DNA of 25,421 nt from an uncultured Pseudomonadota bacterium (GTDB lineage Bacteria > SAR324 > NAC60-12): positions 1-25,421 of the forward strand of contig CAJXNF010000009.1 of NCBI GenBank assembly GCA_913056375.1, given 5' to 3'. Under the pieces are notes generated by a model that was not told where the DNA came from, searched no databases, and was given only the letters and a program-made list of their open reading frames with translations. Positions 8,850 through 15,803 of the stretch are shown here, piece by piece. Position numbers and translations under genes: made by a program. How positions within the stretch are numbered: position 1 is the stretch's first letter; each line of letters opens with the position of its first letter.

Positions 8850-9109
8850 ATGTTTTTTCTATCTTTCCAGTCCGGCTTGACCCACTCCTCGAAGGTCTGA
8901 TATCTATTGAAGAAGCAACACAGGTTGCTGCAGCGAAGCTGTATTTTTCAACTCTCAAACGGTTGACACTCATGCGAATCGCCATTTTGGCTGCAATCGG
9001 TATTGGTGCATTTTTGTTGGTATTCTTACCGGGATACTTCTTTCTTCTTCCCTCAGGCTCAGAAGTACCTGAAATGGTTGCTCCTGCAGACGAGGAAAGC
9101 GAAAGCTGA
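8850..9109 (+). pseudogene. Small membrane protein, frame broken at a T6 run after the start codon
   Basis: A GAGGT Shine-Dalgarno (8837-8841) precedes an ATG at 8850, 15 bases after the prepilin stop. As written this ATG stops after 16 codons. If one T is added to the T6 run at 8853-8858 the frame opens into 86 residues ending at the TGA at 9107-9109. These include a soluble start (LDPLLEGLISIEEATQVAAA), one strong membrane helix (ILAAIGIGAFLLVFLPGYFF) and an acidic tail (ADEESES). Without the correction only a 45-residue product from the ATG at 8972 remains, which has no Shine-Dalgarno. The parsimonious reading is a homopolymer sequencing error or a recent frameshift in a small gene of the prepilin operon. 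The family is not recognised. Confidence 0.5.
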
Positions 9110-9157
9110 GAGGAGACTGCTATCGATGCACGGATGAGTTGAACCTGTTTGGGAACC

Positions 9158-9174
9158 CCGTGTTGGACACACGG
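9158..9174. promoter_or_regulatory. Dyad in the leader of the hibernation-factor gene
   Basis: CCGTGT-TGGAC-ACACGG is a perfect 6-bp inverted repeat ending 32 bases before the ATG at 9207. It may be an operator or a 5'-UTR stem. Evidence is the symmetry alone. Confidence 0.25.
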
Positions 9175-9206
9175 ATTGTATCAACGCCAGATCCTGAGGA
9201 GGTAGT

Positions 9207-9497
9207 ATGTCTATCCATGTTAGTTTCAAAAACATGAAACATTCTGATGCAGTCAAAGAGCATGTTCATGAACTCTTTGATGACCTGTTGAAGATTACCG
9301 ACAATAAGTACCCCTTTCATGTGCATCTGACTCGTCAGAAAGACGAGAGCTATCATGTAGGTATCAACTGCAGCTACCAACAAAAGATGCTCGCCAGTAA
9401 TTCCGATGATAAAAATCTCTACAAGGCTCTGGCGCGCGGAGTGGACTCCATGCGAACACAAATCATCCGCAAATCAGACAAACTGAAGGCTTCGTAG
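9207..9497 (+). CDS. hpf: Short ribosome hibernation-promoting factor (HPF/RaiA family)
   Basis: 96 residues, start ATG at 9207 with a strong GAGGAGG Shine-Dalgarno about 6 bases upstream. The sequence has the beta-alpha-beta-beta-beta-alpha plan of the HPF/YfiA (sigma-54 modulation) family: strand IHVSFKNM, helix HSDAVKEHVHELFDDLL, strands FHVHLTRQ and YHVGINCSY, then a final helix (LYKALARGVDSMRTQIIRKS) followed by the basic KSDKLK end. HPF proteins bind the 30S subunit at the tRNA/mRNA channel and drive dimerisation or inactivation of idle ribosomes. At 96 residues it is the short type, lacking the C-terminal dimerisation domain of long HPF. It is followed by a terminator-like hairpin, so it may be transcribed alone or as the end of the upstream unit. 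Confidence 0.85.
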   Translation: MSIHVSFKNMKHSDAVKEHVHELFDDLLKITDNKYPFHVHLTRQKDESYHVGINCSYQQKMLASNSDDKNLYKALARGVDSMRTQIIRKSDKLKAS

Positions 9498-9504
9498 TGC
9501 TTCC

Positions 9505-9527
9505 AGCACCCAGTGATGCTGGGTGCT
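9505..9527 (+). terminator. Rho-independent terminator-like hairpin after hpf
   Basis: Perfect 9-bp stem AGCACCCAG - TGATG - CTGGGTGCT starting 8 bases after the hpf stop, followed by TTCTCC. The stem is GC-rich and strong, but the T-tract is poor, so termination may be partial with read-through into the DUF3015 genes. Confidence 0.65.
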
Positions 9528-9557
9528 TTCTCCATTTCACCCGATCTTGCGTCAGCC

Positions 9558-10028
9558 ATGCGCTCTTCATTGCTCCTCACATCGCTGTTTTTTCTCGGAG
9601 TAGCAGAAAGTTTTGCTGGCTGTGAGGGCACCATGATGGGTGCTACAAGCGAAGATCCTTTGCTTTCCTCTGTGGACCTAACTTTCTCTCCCGTTTACTC
9701 CTCTGCGACAACTTCTGGGACATCCAATTGCCCGAATTGGGACATTGCGCTGCAGGAACGCTTCGCCCGTTGGCAGTTTTTAGTCGCCAACCAAGCCATG
9801 CTGGAAGAAGAAATTGCAACAGGCCATGGGCCACACTCCGAGGCGCTGGGTGCTTTGTATTATTGTTCTGAGGTTGGCCAACAGCAGTTTGGCAATTTCC
9901 TGCGGTTGCATCAGGAGAGGATCGATTTCCACTTACACAATAATGGTCAAGTAGAGGCGTTGGTACCTGTACTGAGCCAATGGATTCAATCACATCCGAG
10001 TTTGCGCCATGAATGCAAGGTGGGCTAG
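9558..10028 (+). CDS. Exported DUF3015-like protein, first of a tandem pair
   Basis: 156 residues from the ATG at 9558; an upstream in-frame ATG at 9513 would overlap the hairpin and push the signal peptide inward, so 9558 is preferred. A signal peptide (SSLLLTSLFFLGVAESFAG) leads to a cysteine-containing mature part with CEGTMMG, a serine/threonine-rich stretch ending SGTSNCPNW, and FLVANQAMLEEEIATGHG followed by LGALYYC. The pattern of glycine-cysteine start, SGT..C and an AN..L..EIA.G.G helix matches DUF3015, a periplasmic family of unknown function. The next gene is a paralogue overlapping it by 20 bases. It heads a four-gene unit ending at 12706. Confidence 0.65.
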   Translation: MRSSLLLTSLFFLGVAESFAGCEGTMMGATSEDPLLSSVDLTFSPVYSSATTSGTSNCPNWDIALQERFARWQFLVANQAMLEEEIATGHGPHSEALGALYYCSEVGQQQFGNFLRLHQERIDFHLHNNGQVEALVPVLSQWIQSHPSLRHECKVG

Positions 10029-10479
10029 TTTTTTTGTGGCCGCTTGGCTTCTAAGTAGCGGCACTGCCTGGTCTTGTCACGAGGGTGGACCCATGGGATT
10101 TGCTGATGGAAAGCTTGACGCGTTCTCCGTCGACATTTCCTCTTCATCTACCTTTGCTTTTGCCAGCTCTTCGGGAACTATGGGATGCGAAGATTGGACA
10201 TTGGGCCAACGTTATGAGGAAGAGCAGTTTCTACAGGCAAATTGGGATCAATTGACCGAGGAAGCCGCGAACCGCAGTCAAGATCTGCACTGGATATCCT
10301 TTGCAAAGCTTGCAGGATGTAACCCCACAGAATCTAAACAATGGTCGATTCTAGCAAACCAACACTTTGCTACGCTGTTTGACAGTCTAGACTCCTCTGA
10401 AAAAGCACGTAGGGATTTTCGTTCCCAATTCAATCAACACCTGAGCGATGCTCAGTTGTCATGTCGTCTCGCCTCCTAA
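10009..10479 (+). CDS. Exported DUF3015-like protein, second of a tandem pair
   Basis: 156 residues, signal peptide RWASFFVAAWLLSSGTAWS, mature part beginning CHEGGPMGF. It shares with the preceding protein the spacing of cysteines, the SSGTMGCEDW block and the helix FLQANWDQLTEEAANRSQ, so the two arose by duplication, though the G.GE-type end of the helix is degraded here. The start overlaps the first copy by 20 bases and its stop overlaps the next gene by 19 bases, consistent with translational coupling. Probably periplasmic; function unknown. The conserved cysteines suggest disulfides. Confidence 0.6.
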   Translation: MNARWASFFVAAWLLSSGTAWSCHEGGPMGFADGKLDAFSVDISSSSTFAFASSSGTMGCEDWTLGQRYEEEQFLQANWDQLTEEAANRSQDLHWISFAKLAGCNPTESKQWSILANQHFATLFDSLDSSEKARRDFRSQFNQHLSDAQLSCRLAS

Positions 10480-11924
10480 TCTTCCTGCTTCTCCTTCTGT
10501 CTTTCCCTGCTATTGGTTACTCATCCAAGGGGCAACTGCGTATTCTGATCACGGGAGATACAAAAGGTATTCTTGCCTCAGAGTATGCTAGTCGTAATCA
10601 AGGTTGGCTTTACCTTGCAGATGCTCTATCTCCCGAGCCCGGAGAAGTCCCAACTTTACGGCTTGATGCAGGGGACTTGTTAGGAGGATCAGATTTTAGT
10701 CACTTTTTAACGCATGAGCACTCTCCTCCCAGATTTCCACAACTGGAAATCTTGAACGCACTACAGTGGGACACCGTAGTCTTAGGAAATGCTGATTTGG
10801 CGTTGGGTGCTGAAAAGTTGAAGGTAGCTCAGAAAATAGCTAATTTTCCGATGCTCGCTGGAAACGTAGTGTCAATAAGAGGCACCTGGCCCAAATTTCC
10901 AAGTTTCGAAATCATTGAAAAAGGCGGCTTTAGCATTGGGGTCTTTGGTTTAACAACACCTGCGGCTCCAATGTGGCATGAAAAATTAGCAAATGATTTA
11001 GCATTTCTTGACATCCTTGAAAGCGCCGAAGAAATCACACAAATCTTACGTGAAAAACAGCAGGTCGATCTCATTATTGCGTTGTTGCACAGCGGCTCAA
11101 ATAAAAAATTCGGAGATCAAGAGAACCTATATGCTGACCTCCCCAACGCCAATGCTGCAGGCTGGGTGGCAGATCATGTAACTGGAGTTGATCTAGTTGT
11201 GTCGGGGCATGCTCACCAAACATTTCCAAGACGGCCAACCACTCATCTCAATCGATATCGAACTCCCTTGGTAGCTCCAGGTGCCTTTGGAAATGGCTGG
11301 ATTGAGGTGCATTGGTCTCTGGAATTAAGACAGAAGCGTTGGCATATTACACAAAGCCACTACCAATACGTGGAGGCGCCTCAAGAAATTGCCGAGGACT
11401 GGCTATCATGGCTTCCTTGGCAAAAGCAGGCAGACCAATTTATGACAACTGAATTGCCCATTCGCTGGCTGAAGGAACCATCCAAAACAGCCTGGTCAAA
11501 TTGCACAAACGAGCTGATCAAAGTAGCGCTTCCAGAACCAAGAAGAGCCCTGCTGCCAAGTTGGCAATATGAACCACTTCTCTTTCCAAATACTGGAGAA
11601 CTTTTGAAACGTAGCCACTTACATCGATGGTGGCCCTATCGAAATCGCTTACAGTTAGCCTCCTTATATGGACCTCAATTAGACATGTTAATAGATCAAC
11701 AAAAGTGGTCACTGATCGGTAATCGCTTGCTGAAACCCACAAAACAAGATGTCTGGATGTTGAATTACCATCTTCAAGGTAACGAGGGAGTCTTTCGTGC
11801 CCTGATTGACCAGGATCAACTAGGGCAATATGACTCTATCTCCTGGCCAGAAAGATTATTCCAATTCTTGAGGACTGCCAGGACACTCCCTGCTGAGTGT
11901 AATTTTTTGAAAATCATTCCATGA
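10461..11924 (+). CDS. Exported 5'-nucleotidase-like metallophosphatase with altered active site
   Basis: 487 residues with a signal peptide (MSSRLLIFLLLLLSFPAIG). The layout follows UshA/5'-nucleotidase-type calcineurin-like phosphatases: ILITGDTKG (29-36) where the family has NDxHG, LDAGD (68-72), VLGNADL (107-113) where the family has GNHE, LLHSG (208-212) and VSGHAHQT (247-254). Thus D33, D72, N110, H210, H250 and H252 are kept, while the metal-binding His of the first motif (now K35) and the catalytic His of GNHE (now A111) are lost. A C-terminal region of about 170 residues is less recognisable. Periplasmic location is inferred. Catalysis may be weak, changed or absent. It overlaps both neighbours (19 bases upstream, ATGA downstream). 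Confidence 0.7.
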   Translation: MSSRLLIFLLLLLSFPAIGYSSKGQLRILITGDTKGILASEYASRNQGWLYLADALSPEPGEVPTLRLDAGDLLGGSDFSHFLTHEHSPPRFPQLEILNALQWDTVVLGNADLALGAEKLKVAQKIANFPMLAGNVVSIRGTWPKFPSFEIIEKGGFSIGVFGLTTPAAPMWHEKLANDLAFLDILESAEEITQILREKQQVDLIIALLHSGSNKKFGDQENLYADLPNANAAGWVADHVTGVDLVVSGHAHQTFPRRPTTHLNRYRTPLVAPGAFGNGWIEVHWSLELRQKRWHITQSHYQYVEAPQEIAEDWLSWLPWQKQADQFMTTELPIRWLKEPSKTAWSNCTNELIKVALPEPRRALLPSWQYEPLLFPNTGELLKRSHLHRWWPYRNRLQLASLYGPQLDMLIDQQKWSLIGNRLLKPTKQDVWMLNYHLQGNEGVFRALIDQDQLGQYDSISWPERLFQFLRTARTLPAECNFLKIIP

Positions 11925-12706
11925 AAAATGTCCTCCCAGATTTTGCGAAATCCTGGCTGAATCAATTCCCCCCAAGAATTTTATTTCCTCATCAAGTTAA
12001 TGGTTTTTCACTATTTTGGGTCATTCTCAGACAGGTTCAAACCTATCAGGCTCTGATCGCAGCTCCTACACGACAACATGTTGTAGAAGCTCTTCTTAAA
12101 GATTCAGAGAACGATGTCCCGGTGAGCTGGCCCTGGACCAAAGGCCCAAAAGATTATCGGGATAGCCTCAGTATTATTCGCCTGTTGCAGGGGGATTTTG
12201 TTCCAGATTGTAAAGAAATCCTGATTCTTGGTGGACAGCACGTCACAACAGGAAAATTACTGTATTCGCAAAAGCACGCAGAAATCCAATCCAGCAGGTT
12301 GGGCTTTCATGGTGATTGGGGCTGGTGTTGGCCAAGCTGGCTTTGCATTCCTGATGCGTCAGAATTTATTTTGGAGATACCTGTGTTCAACTTCCAAGCA
12401 GATGAATTATACCTCCTTCGATGCCTCTACCGGAACGAGATAACAAATCTCAAATACCTGGGCTGGAAGTTTCACGCACACCGCTCCGGCAACAGCCAGG
12501 ACATCCAAGCTCAGTGGAACTGTGAACCAGAATTAAGCCAGAAGTTAGACGTTGAGGAGTGGTTGATCAGCGAAGTTGGAAGTCAGGGAGAGGAGTGGAG
12601 TAAATCTAATCATGCACAGAGGGAGGAAGACAGACGCCGTAGCTGGCTACAGCGTCTACGCTCATTCAAAACTCTGAATGTGCAATTCTCAAATGATCTG
12701 GATTGA
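11921..12706 (+). CDS. Unknown protein, last gene of the DUF3015/nucleotidase unit
   Basis: 261 residues; its ATG overlaps the preceding stop as ATGA, a classic coupling arrangement. No signal peptide or membrane helix. It is rich in tryptophan and aromatic residues (e.g. GDWGWCWPSWLCIP) and ends with a basic, helical tail (REEDRRRSWLQRLRSFKT). I do not recognise the family. Context, an exported nucleotidase-like protein and two periplasmic DUF3015 proteins, does not define a role. The last 41 bases overlap the 3' end of the convergent small gene at 12666-12875. Confidence 0.6.
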   Translation: MKNVLPDFAKSWLNQFPPRILFPHQVNGFSLFWVILRQVQTYQALIAAPTRQHVVEALLKDSENDVPVSWPWTKGPKDYRDSLSIIRLLQGDFVPDCKEILILGGQHVTTGKLLYSQKHAEIQSSRLGFHGDWGWCWPSWLCIPDASEFILEIPVFNFQADELYLLRCLYRNEITNLKYLGWKFHAHRSGNSQDIQAQWNCEPELSQKLDVEEWLISEVGSQGEEWSKSNHAQREEDRRRSWLQRLRSFKTLNVQFSNDLD

Positions 12707-12875
12707 TAGAACTGTCGTCATCAGACATGAATGGATCATCAAATTCGTTGTTCCACAATGCCGTTGATCGGGGATCCTGAAGGTGAGTAATGGATCCTCC
12801 TTTTGCCAAGAAATTTGCTAAGGCAGCGTCGATTTCTTCTTGTGTGATTGCGTTTTTCGATCGAGAAATGCTCAT
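12666..12875 (-). CDS. Small acidic-tailed protein with FLAKGG motif
   Basis: 69 residues from the ATG at 12875, chosen because AAAGGA lies directly before it; an in-frame ATG four codons upstream (12887) is the alternative. The N-terminal half reads ITQEEIDAALANFLAKGGSI, a helix ending in a glycine pair, followed by an acidic segment (DDPFMSDDDSS). Small proteins ending a helix with FLA(R/K)GG occur in the SutA-type RNA-polymerase-associated family and in other short regulators, so a regulatory role is conceivable but not shown. It converges on and overlaps the unknown gene ending at 12706, and lies downstream of the phasin-like gene on the same strand. Confidence 0.55.
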   Translation of the reverse strand: MSISRSKNAITQEEIDAALANFLAKGGSITHLQDPRSTALWNNEFDDPFMSDDDSSINPDHLRIAHSEF

Positions 12876-12916
12876 ATTCCTTTCCATTCTATAATAGCAT
12901 TAAGTTTAGTTGAATC

Positions 12917-12934
12917 AGGCAAGATACTTTGCCT
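12917..12934 (-). terminator. Stem-loop at the end of the phasin-like gene
   Basis: AGGCAA - AGTATC - TTGCCT (minus-strand reading) is a perfect 6-bp stem starting right at the stop codon of the phasin-like gene. There is no T-tract, so it is a weak terminator candidate or an mRNA 3' stem separating that gene from the small FLAKGG gene. Confidence 0.35.
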
Positions 12935-13685
12935 ATTTGGAGCGCCGTGAACTCCGGCTTGAGCCAGTTCTTTGTGCACTTTTTGGGTTATTCACGACTT
13001 TGGTCGCCAGCGACTTCTCTTCCGAAGTCGATTGAGCCAGTACGAATTCACTGGCTTGTTCAGTTGGTTTGTTGCTCTGTGGCTTGGATTCCTTGTTTGC
13101 CAAGATGGGATCTACCGACTTCTGGGAATCCACAGCATCTGGGATAGCCGTTTCTGTCAGTGGAGCTTTGACTTCTGTCGAAACTGCTTCTTCCTTATCT
13201 TCCTCCACAGTTACTACAACGGTAGGACGTGCCCAGACCTTTAACGTATTTTTCTGAATGCTATCAAGTTGACCATTCAAAAAGTTTTGGGACAACTGCT
13301 GTGCTTTACTCTCTGCCTTTTGACTTTGCTCCGCAGCTCGTTTGGTCATCACGACAGAATGATCAATTTGCTTCAGAACATTCTCACAATAGTTGCTAAA
13401 GTTTTGCTGCAGCGTATCCCATTGTTTTGTGGTCTTAGGTAATTTTAACTGAAACGTTTGATTGATAGACTTTCTGACCGCCAGTTGATTTGTCAGAATT
13501 TGCTGCCCAATGGTTTCAGTAGCATTTTGGAGGGAGATTTGCGTCCGACCAAGACTCTCATATCGAGAAATTCTTGATCTTTCAAGATTTTCAAAAGCCA
13601 TCTGGAGAGTCTGTTTCTGCATGGAGAAGAAGGCTTCGAACCCTTCGGCAACCTTGTCAGCATAGTTGAATGGAGTGAGTATCAT
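12933..13685 (-). CDS. Phasin-like coiled-coil protein with basic C-terminal tail
   Basis: 250 residues. The N-terminal 150 residues are predicted helical, with the look of a phasin domain: FNYADKVAEGFEAFFSMQKQ, then QMAFENLERS, and a long amphipathic helix through FSNYCENVLKQIDHSV. Phasins coat polyhydroxyalkanoate granules. From about residue 155 the protein is low-complexity, rich in E, K, S, T and A, and ends in a strongly basic tail (SAQRTGSSRSSRRSK). An Ala/Lys-type tail on a phasin recalls PhaF-like proteins that also bind DNA, which would fit the HU/IHF gene directly upstream, but that is inference. RBS is GGTGG before the ATG at 13685. No PHA synthase is in the window. A generic coiled-coil protein is the alternative. 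Confidence 0.5.
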   Translation of the reverse strand: MILTPFNYADKVAEGFEAFFSMQKQTLQMAFENLERSRISRYESLGRTQISLQNATETIGQQILTNQLAVRKSINQTFQLKLPKTTKQWDTLQQNFSNYCENVLKQIDHSVVMTKRAAEQSQKAESKAQQLSQNFLNGQLDSIQKNTLKVWARPTVVVTVEEDKEEAVSTEVKAPLTETAIPDAVDSQKSVDPILANKESKPQSNKPTEQASEFVLAQSTSEEKSLATKVVNNPKSAQRTGSSRSSRRSK

Positions 13686-13690
13686 ATTCC

Positions 13691-13704
13691 ACCGAAAGTT
13701 CGGT
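13691..13704. promoter_or_regulatory. Inverted repeat overlapping the phasin-like gene's leader/RBS
   Basis: ACCGAA-AG-TTCGGT, a perfect 6-bp dyad. On the minus strand the stem's second arm (TTCGGT) abuts and partly contains the GGTGG Shine-Dalgarno, so folding of the mRNA would hide the ribosome-binding site. It may be an operator or a leader hairpin. Confidence 0.35.
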
Positions 13705-13783
13705 TAGGGGATAACATTACTTAGAGTATTGGATGGCTAAGTATTTTATTGATAATCCCCACAATGAAGGCTCATCACTTCGA

Positions 13784-13815
13784 TGTCAAGAAATTTTGTG
13801 CACTGCACAAAATTT
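13784..13815 (-). promoter_or_regulatory. Perfect 11-bp palindrome next to a consensus -35 (TTGACA)
   Basis: AAATTTTGTGC-ACT-GCACAAAATTT at 13791-13815 is a perfect 11-bp dyad around a 3-nt centre. One base to its right on the minus strand is an exact TTGACA (13789-13784), pointing at the phasin-like gene about 100 bases away; the -10 is not convincing (CATTGT at 17-nt spacing). It could be the operator or activator site of that promoter. Alternatively it could be a terminator for the HU/IHF gene ending at 13862, though its loop is only 3 nt and the following sequence is CTTGAC rather than a T-run. Confidence 0.5.
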
Positions 13816-13861
13816 TTAGCAGTAATTTGCTATTTAAGTTGTAATACTTGTGTAGGTTGAC

Positions 13862-14137
13862 TTACTGATTCAATTCCTCCCGCCATGTTTTTGCAGGATG
13901 GAAAGAAATCACTCGGCGGGCATCAATGCGGTGTTCCACTTTGCTCTTGGGATCCCTGCCAGGTCGGGCAACCTTGTCCTTCAGTTCAAAGAGCCCAAAG
14001 TTGGTGACCATCAGGTTGTCCCCAGACTCCAGGGTCTGGCGCATGATTTCCAACAATTCATTAATTAAGTCCTCAGCTTCACCCTGAGAAATGCCCGTTT
14101 CTAAACGGACTCGACGTACAACATCAGCTTTGACCAT
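13862..14137 (-). CDS. HU/IHF-family DNA-binding protein
   Basis: 91 residues, the standard length. It has the N-terminal helices (VVRRVRLETGISQGEAEDLI), NFGLFELKDK in the position of the G.F......R strand, the RPGRDPKS arm tip with the intercalating proline, and IDARRVISFHPAKTWREELN at the end, closer to IHF-alpha (ISARRVVTF) than to HU. The protein bends DNA and acts as a dimer. A second family member is encoded at 20161-20490; together they could be an IHF-like pair, although they are not adjacent. The usual NPKTG is DPKSK here. SD TAGGT precedes the ATG. Confidence 0.9.
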   Translation of the reverse strand: MVKADVVRRVRLETGISQGEAEDLINELLEIMRQTLESGDNLMVTNFGLFELKDKVARPGRDPKSKVEHRIDARRVISFHPAKTWREELNQ

Positions 14138-14169
14138 CTAATTACCTACGGCATAAGGATACCGCCCCA

Positions 14170-14607
14170 TTAGCGTTGGAGCAGGGGTGGTGGAGGGAAG
14201 TCACCTTCGTACATTACTTCCCCAGCAGCATCGAAGTATGAACCACGTGCAAAAACACCAGCTCGAAACTCTCCCTGGTAGAGCAGGCGTCCTTCGTGGT
14301 CAAACAACTTTCCAGCGCCTTCTAGACGCCCCTCAATGAAGTCCCCGTCATAGCGGACCTTGCCGTTCTTCCAAAACAGCCTTCCTTTTCCATGAGCACG
14401 ATTGCCTTCGATTGGTCCCAAGTAATAGAGAAACCCGTCTCGATAATAGCGCTCCTGTGCCGGTTTCAGGGATTCTCGAACAAAGATCTCCACCGGCTCA
14501 ATGGCTGGCAAGCGAGGAAAGTCAGCCCAACAGTTCAACGGTATTGTACTCACCAGCAGGCTTAAACTCACGCCTAGCCAACCCATGACAGGTTTTGGTT
14601 TGACCAT
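14170..14607 (-). CDS. Exported MORN-repeat protein
   Basis: 145 residues with a signal peptide (GWLGVSLSLLVSTIPLNCWA). It contains three or so MORN repeats: EGNRAHGKGRLFW, YDGDFIEGRLEGAGKLFD and YQGEFRAGVFARGSYFD, ending with MYEGDF and a proline-rich PPPPLLQR tail. MORN repeats form short beta-hairpins that bind lipid or protein, and in bacteria they occur in periplasmic or outer membrane proteins. No catalytic domain. Start is ATG 14607, with an internal ATG seven codons later as a possible alternative. It sits between the HU/IHF gene and dgkA on the same strand; functional link unknown. Confidence 0.7.
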   Translation of the reverse strand: MVKPKPVMGWLGVSLSLLVSTIPLNCWADFPRLPAIEPVEIFVRESLKPAQERYYRDGFLYYLGPIEGNRAHGKGRLFWKNGKVRYDGDFIEGRLEGAGKLFDHEGRLLYQGEFRAGVFARGSYFDAAGEVMYEGDFPPPPLLQR

Positions 14608-14666
14608 AAGCCGTCAAAAGCTAGTAGAAAGCCGAAGAAAGTGCAACGCTTGTGTTTGAAGAAAAT

Positions 14667-15068
14667 TCAATTCCACTCTGTCCAGAGCACACATGCCCAA
14701 ACAATGACGAGGTTGACTAGGCTGAGAAAGACCGCAGCACTGCCCATGTCCTTCGCCTTTTTAGAGAGAAGATGGTGATCTTTCGAAATACGATCAACAA
14801 CCGCCTCAACAGCAGAATTGAGAATTTCAACGATCATCACCAGTAGCACACTCGCAATCAATAAAGCCGTACTGAGCACACTGATCGGCAGTATAATAGA
14901 GAGGGGAATCAGAAATGTGGCTAACCAGACTTCCTGTCGGAATGCTTCTTCACCAGTATAACAGGCGCGTAGCCCCTCCAAGGAAAAATGTAGAGCATTC
15001 TTAATTCTACGCCAGCCAGTCTGATGTTGAGATACCGAGGGGGATTCCCCTTCCATTGAATCAATCAT
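14667..15068 (-). CDS. dgkA: Diacylglycerol kinase DgkA, membrane type
   Basis: 133 residues, matching the roughly 120-residue prokaryotic DgkA that phosphorylates diacylglycerol (or undecaprenol in Gram-positives) in the inner membrane. Three membrane helices are seen, and the signature IVEILNSAVEAVVDRI followed by KKAKDMGSAAVFLSL contains the family's catalytic Glu and Lys/Asp residues. The N-terminal 20 residues before GWRRIKNALHFSLEGLR are extra compared with E. coli. An internal ATG at 15056 is an alternative start. Phosphatidic acid recycling is the usual role. Confidence 0.95.
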   Translation of the reverse strand: MIDSMEGESPSVSQHQTGWRRIKNALHFSLEGLRACYTGEEAFRQEVWLATFLIPLSIILPISVLSTALLIASVLLVMIVEILNSAVEAVVDRISKDHHLLSKKAKDMGSAAVFLSLVNLVIVWACVLWTEWN

Positions 15069-15117
15069 GAACGAGGGGATGAGGGAAATAAAAGATAGTT
15101 ATTTGCTACTGAGAAGT

Positions 15118-15738
15118 TTAGACCTTGATACTGACATTGCCTTTGCTGTTAGCCGCATCACCCAAGCCGGCTAAACCTCCAAAGTCCTTGATCATTTCCA
15201 GGGCCCCAAACATCAGAGTTTCAGAGCCAAAGTCTTGCATTTGCTCTGCAAAACTACGTTGGGCACTATCCTTAGACTCCATGTATTCAGCAAATTTTGG
15301 ATTTTTCAGAAGCGCAAACGCCTCTAATTGCTGCTGTTCATCCTGCATCCGTTCCGCTAATTCTTCACCAAGCTCCCGAATGTTCTCTGTTTCAAGACGT
15401 TTGAATTCTGGTAATTCTTGGATTTCCCTGAGAGCCTGCTCATTCAGGGTGTTCAGGCGAAGCTGCAGGGTCTCCGCAAATTGCTCTGCGGCTTTATCCG
15501 TGAGCTGTTGTTTCTGAGCAACCTTCTCGTAACTAGACACTACCATCACATAGGAGCGTCGAAGAGTGATTGATTGTTTATGGTCTTCTGGCCCTCGAAC
15601 ATTGTTATAACGCGTATCTGGTTGGTGAACAGGCTGAGCCGCTTGTGGAATCGGGAAGGGCAACTTGCTTTCTTCTGTTTTCTCAGCTTTTTTCTGATTT
15701 GCAGCCTGGGCTGGGGCGGGCGTATTGCCTACTTTCAT
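15118..15738 (-). CDS. Unknown helical protein with proline-rich N terminus
   Basis: 206 residues. The first 55 residues are proline/alanine/glutamine-rich and likely disordered; the rest is strongly helical with coiled-coil character (AEQFAETLQLRLNTLNEQAL, EELAERMQDEQQQLEAF), ending in a glycine-rich tail (GGLAGLGDAA). No signal peptide or membrane segment. I do not recognise the family. It lies upstream of dgkA on the same strand, 49 bases away, and downstream of the S41-like gene. A structural or adaptor role is possible but nothing in the sequence specifies it. Confidence 0.6.
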   Translation of the reverse strand: MKVGNTPAPAQAANQKKAEKTEESKLPFPIPQAAQPVHQPDTRYNNVRGPEDHKQSITLRRSYVMVVSSYEKVAQKQQLTDKAAEQFAETLQLRLNTLNEQALREIQELPEFKRLETENIRELGEELAERMQDEQQQLEAFALLKNPKFAEYMESKDSAQRSFAEQMQDFGSETLMFGALEMIKDFGGLAGLGDAANSKGNVSIKV

Positions 15739-15803
15739 ATCATTGCTCGTTCTAATGGGAAGGGACCAAAAGTATTCTAAAGTTCATACAAATTTTTGAC
15801 CAA

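Noticed and set aside
9121..9206. Possible sigma-54 promoter (TTGGACACACGGATTGT) before hpf
   Set aside because: The GG to GC spacing is off by a base and the -12 GC is absent; more likely part of the short dyad there.
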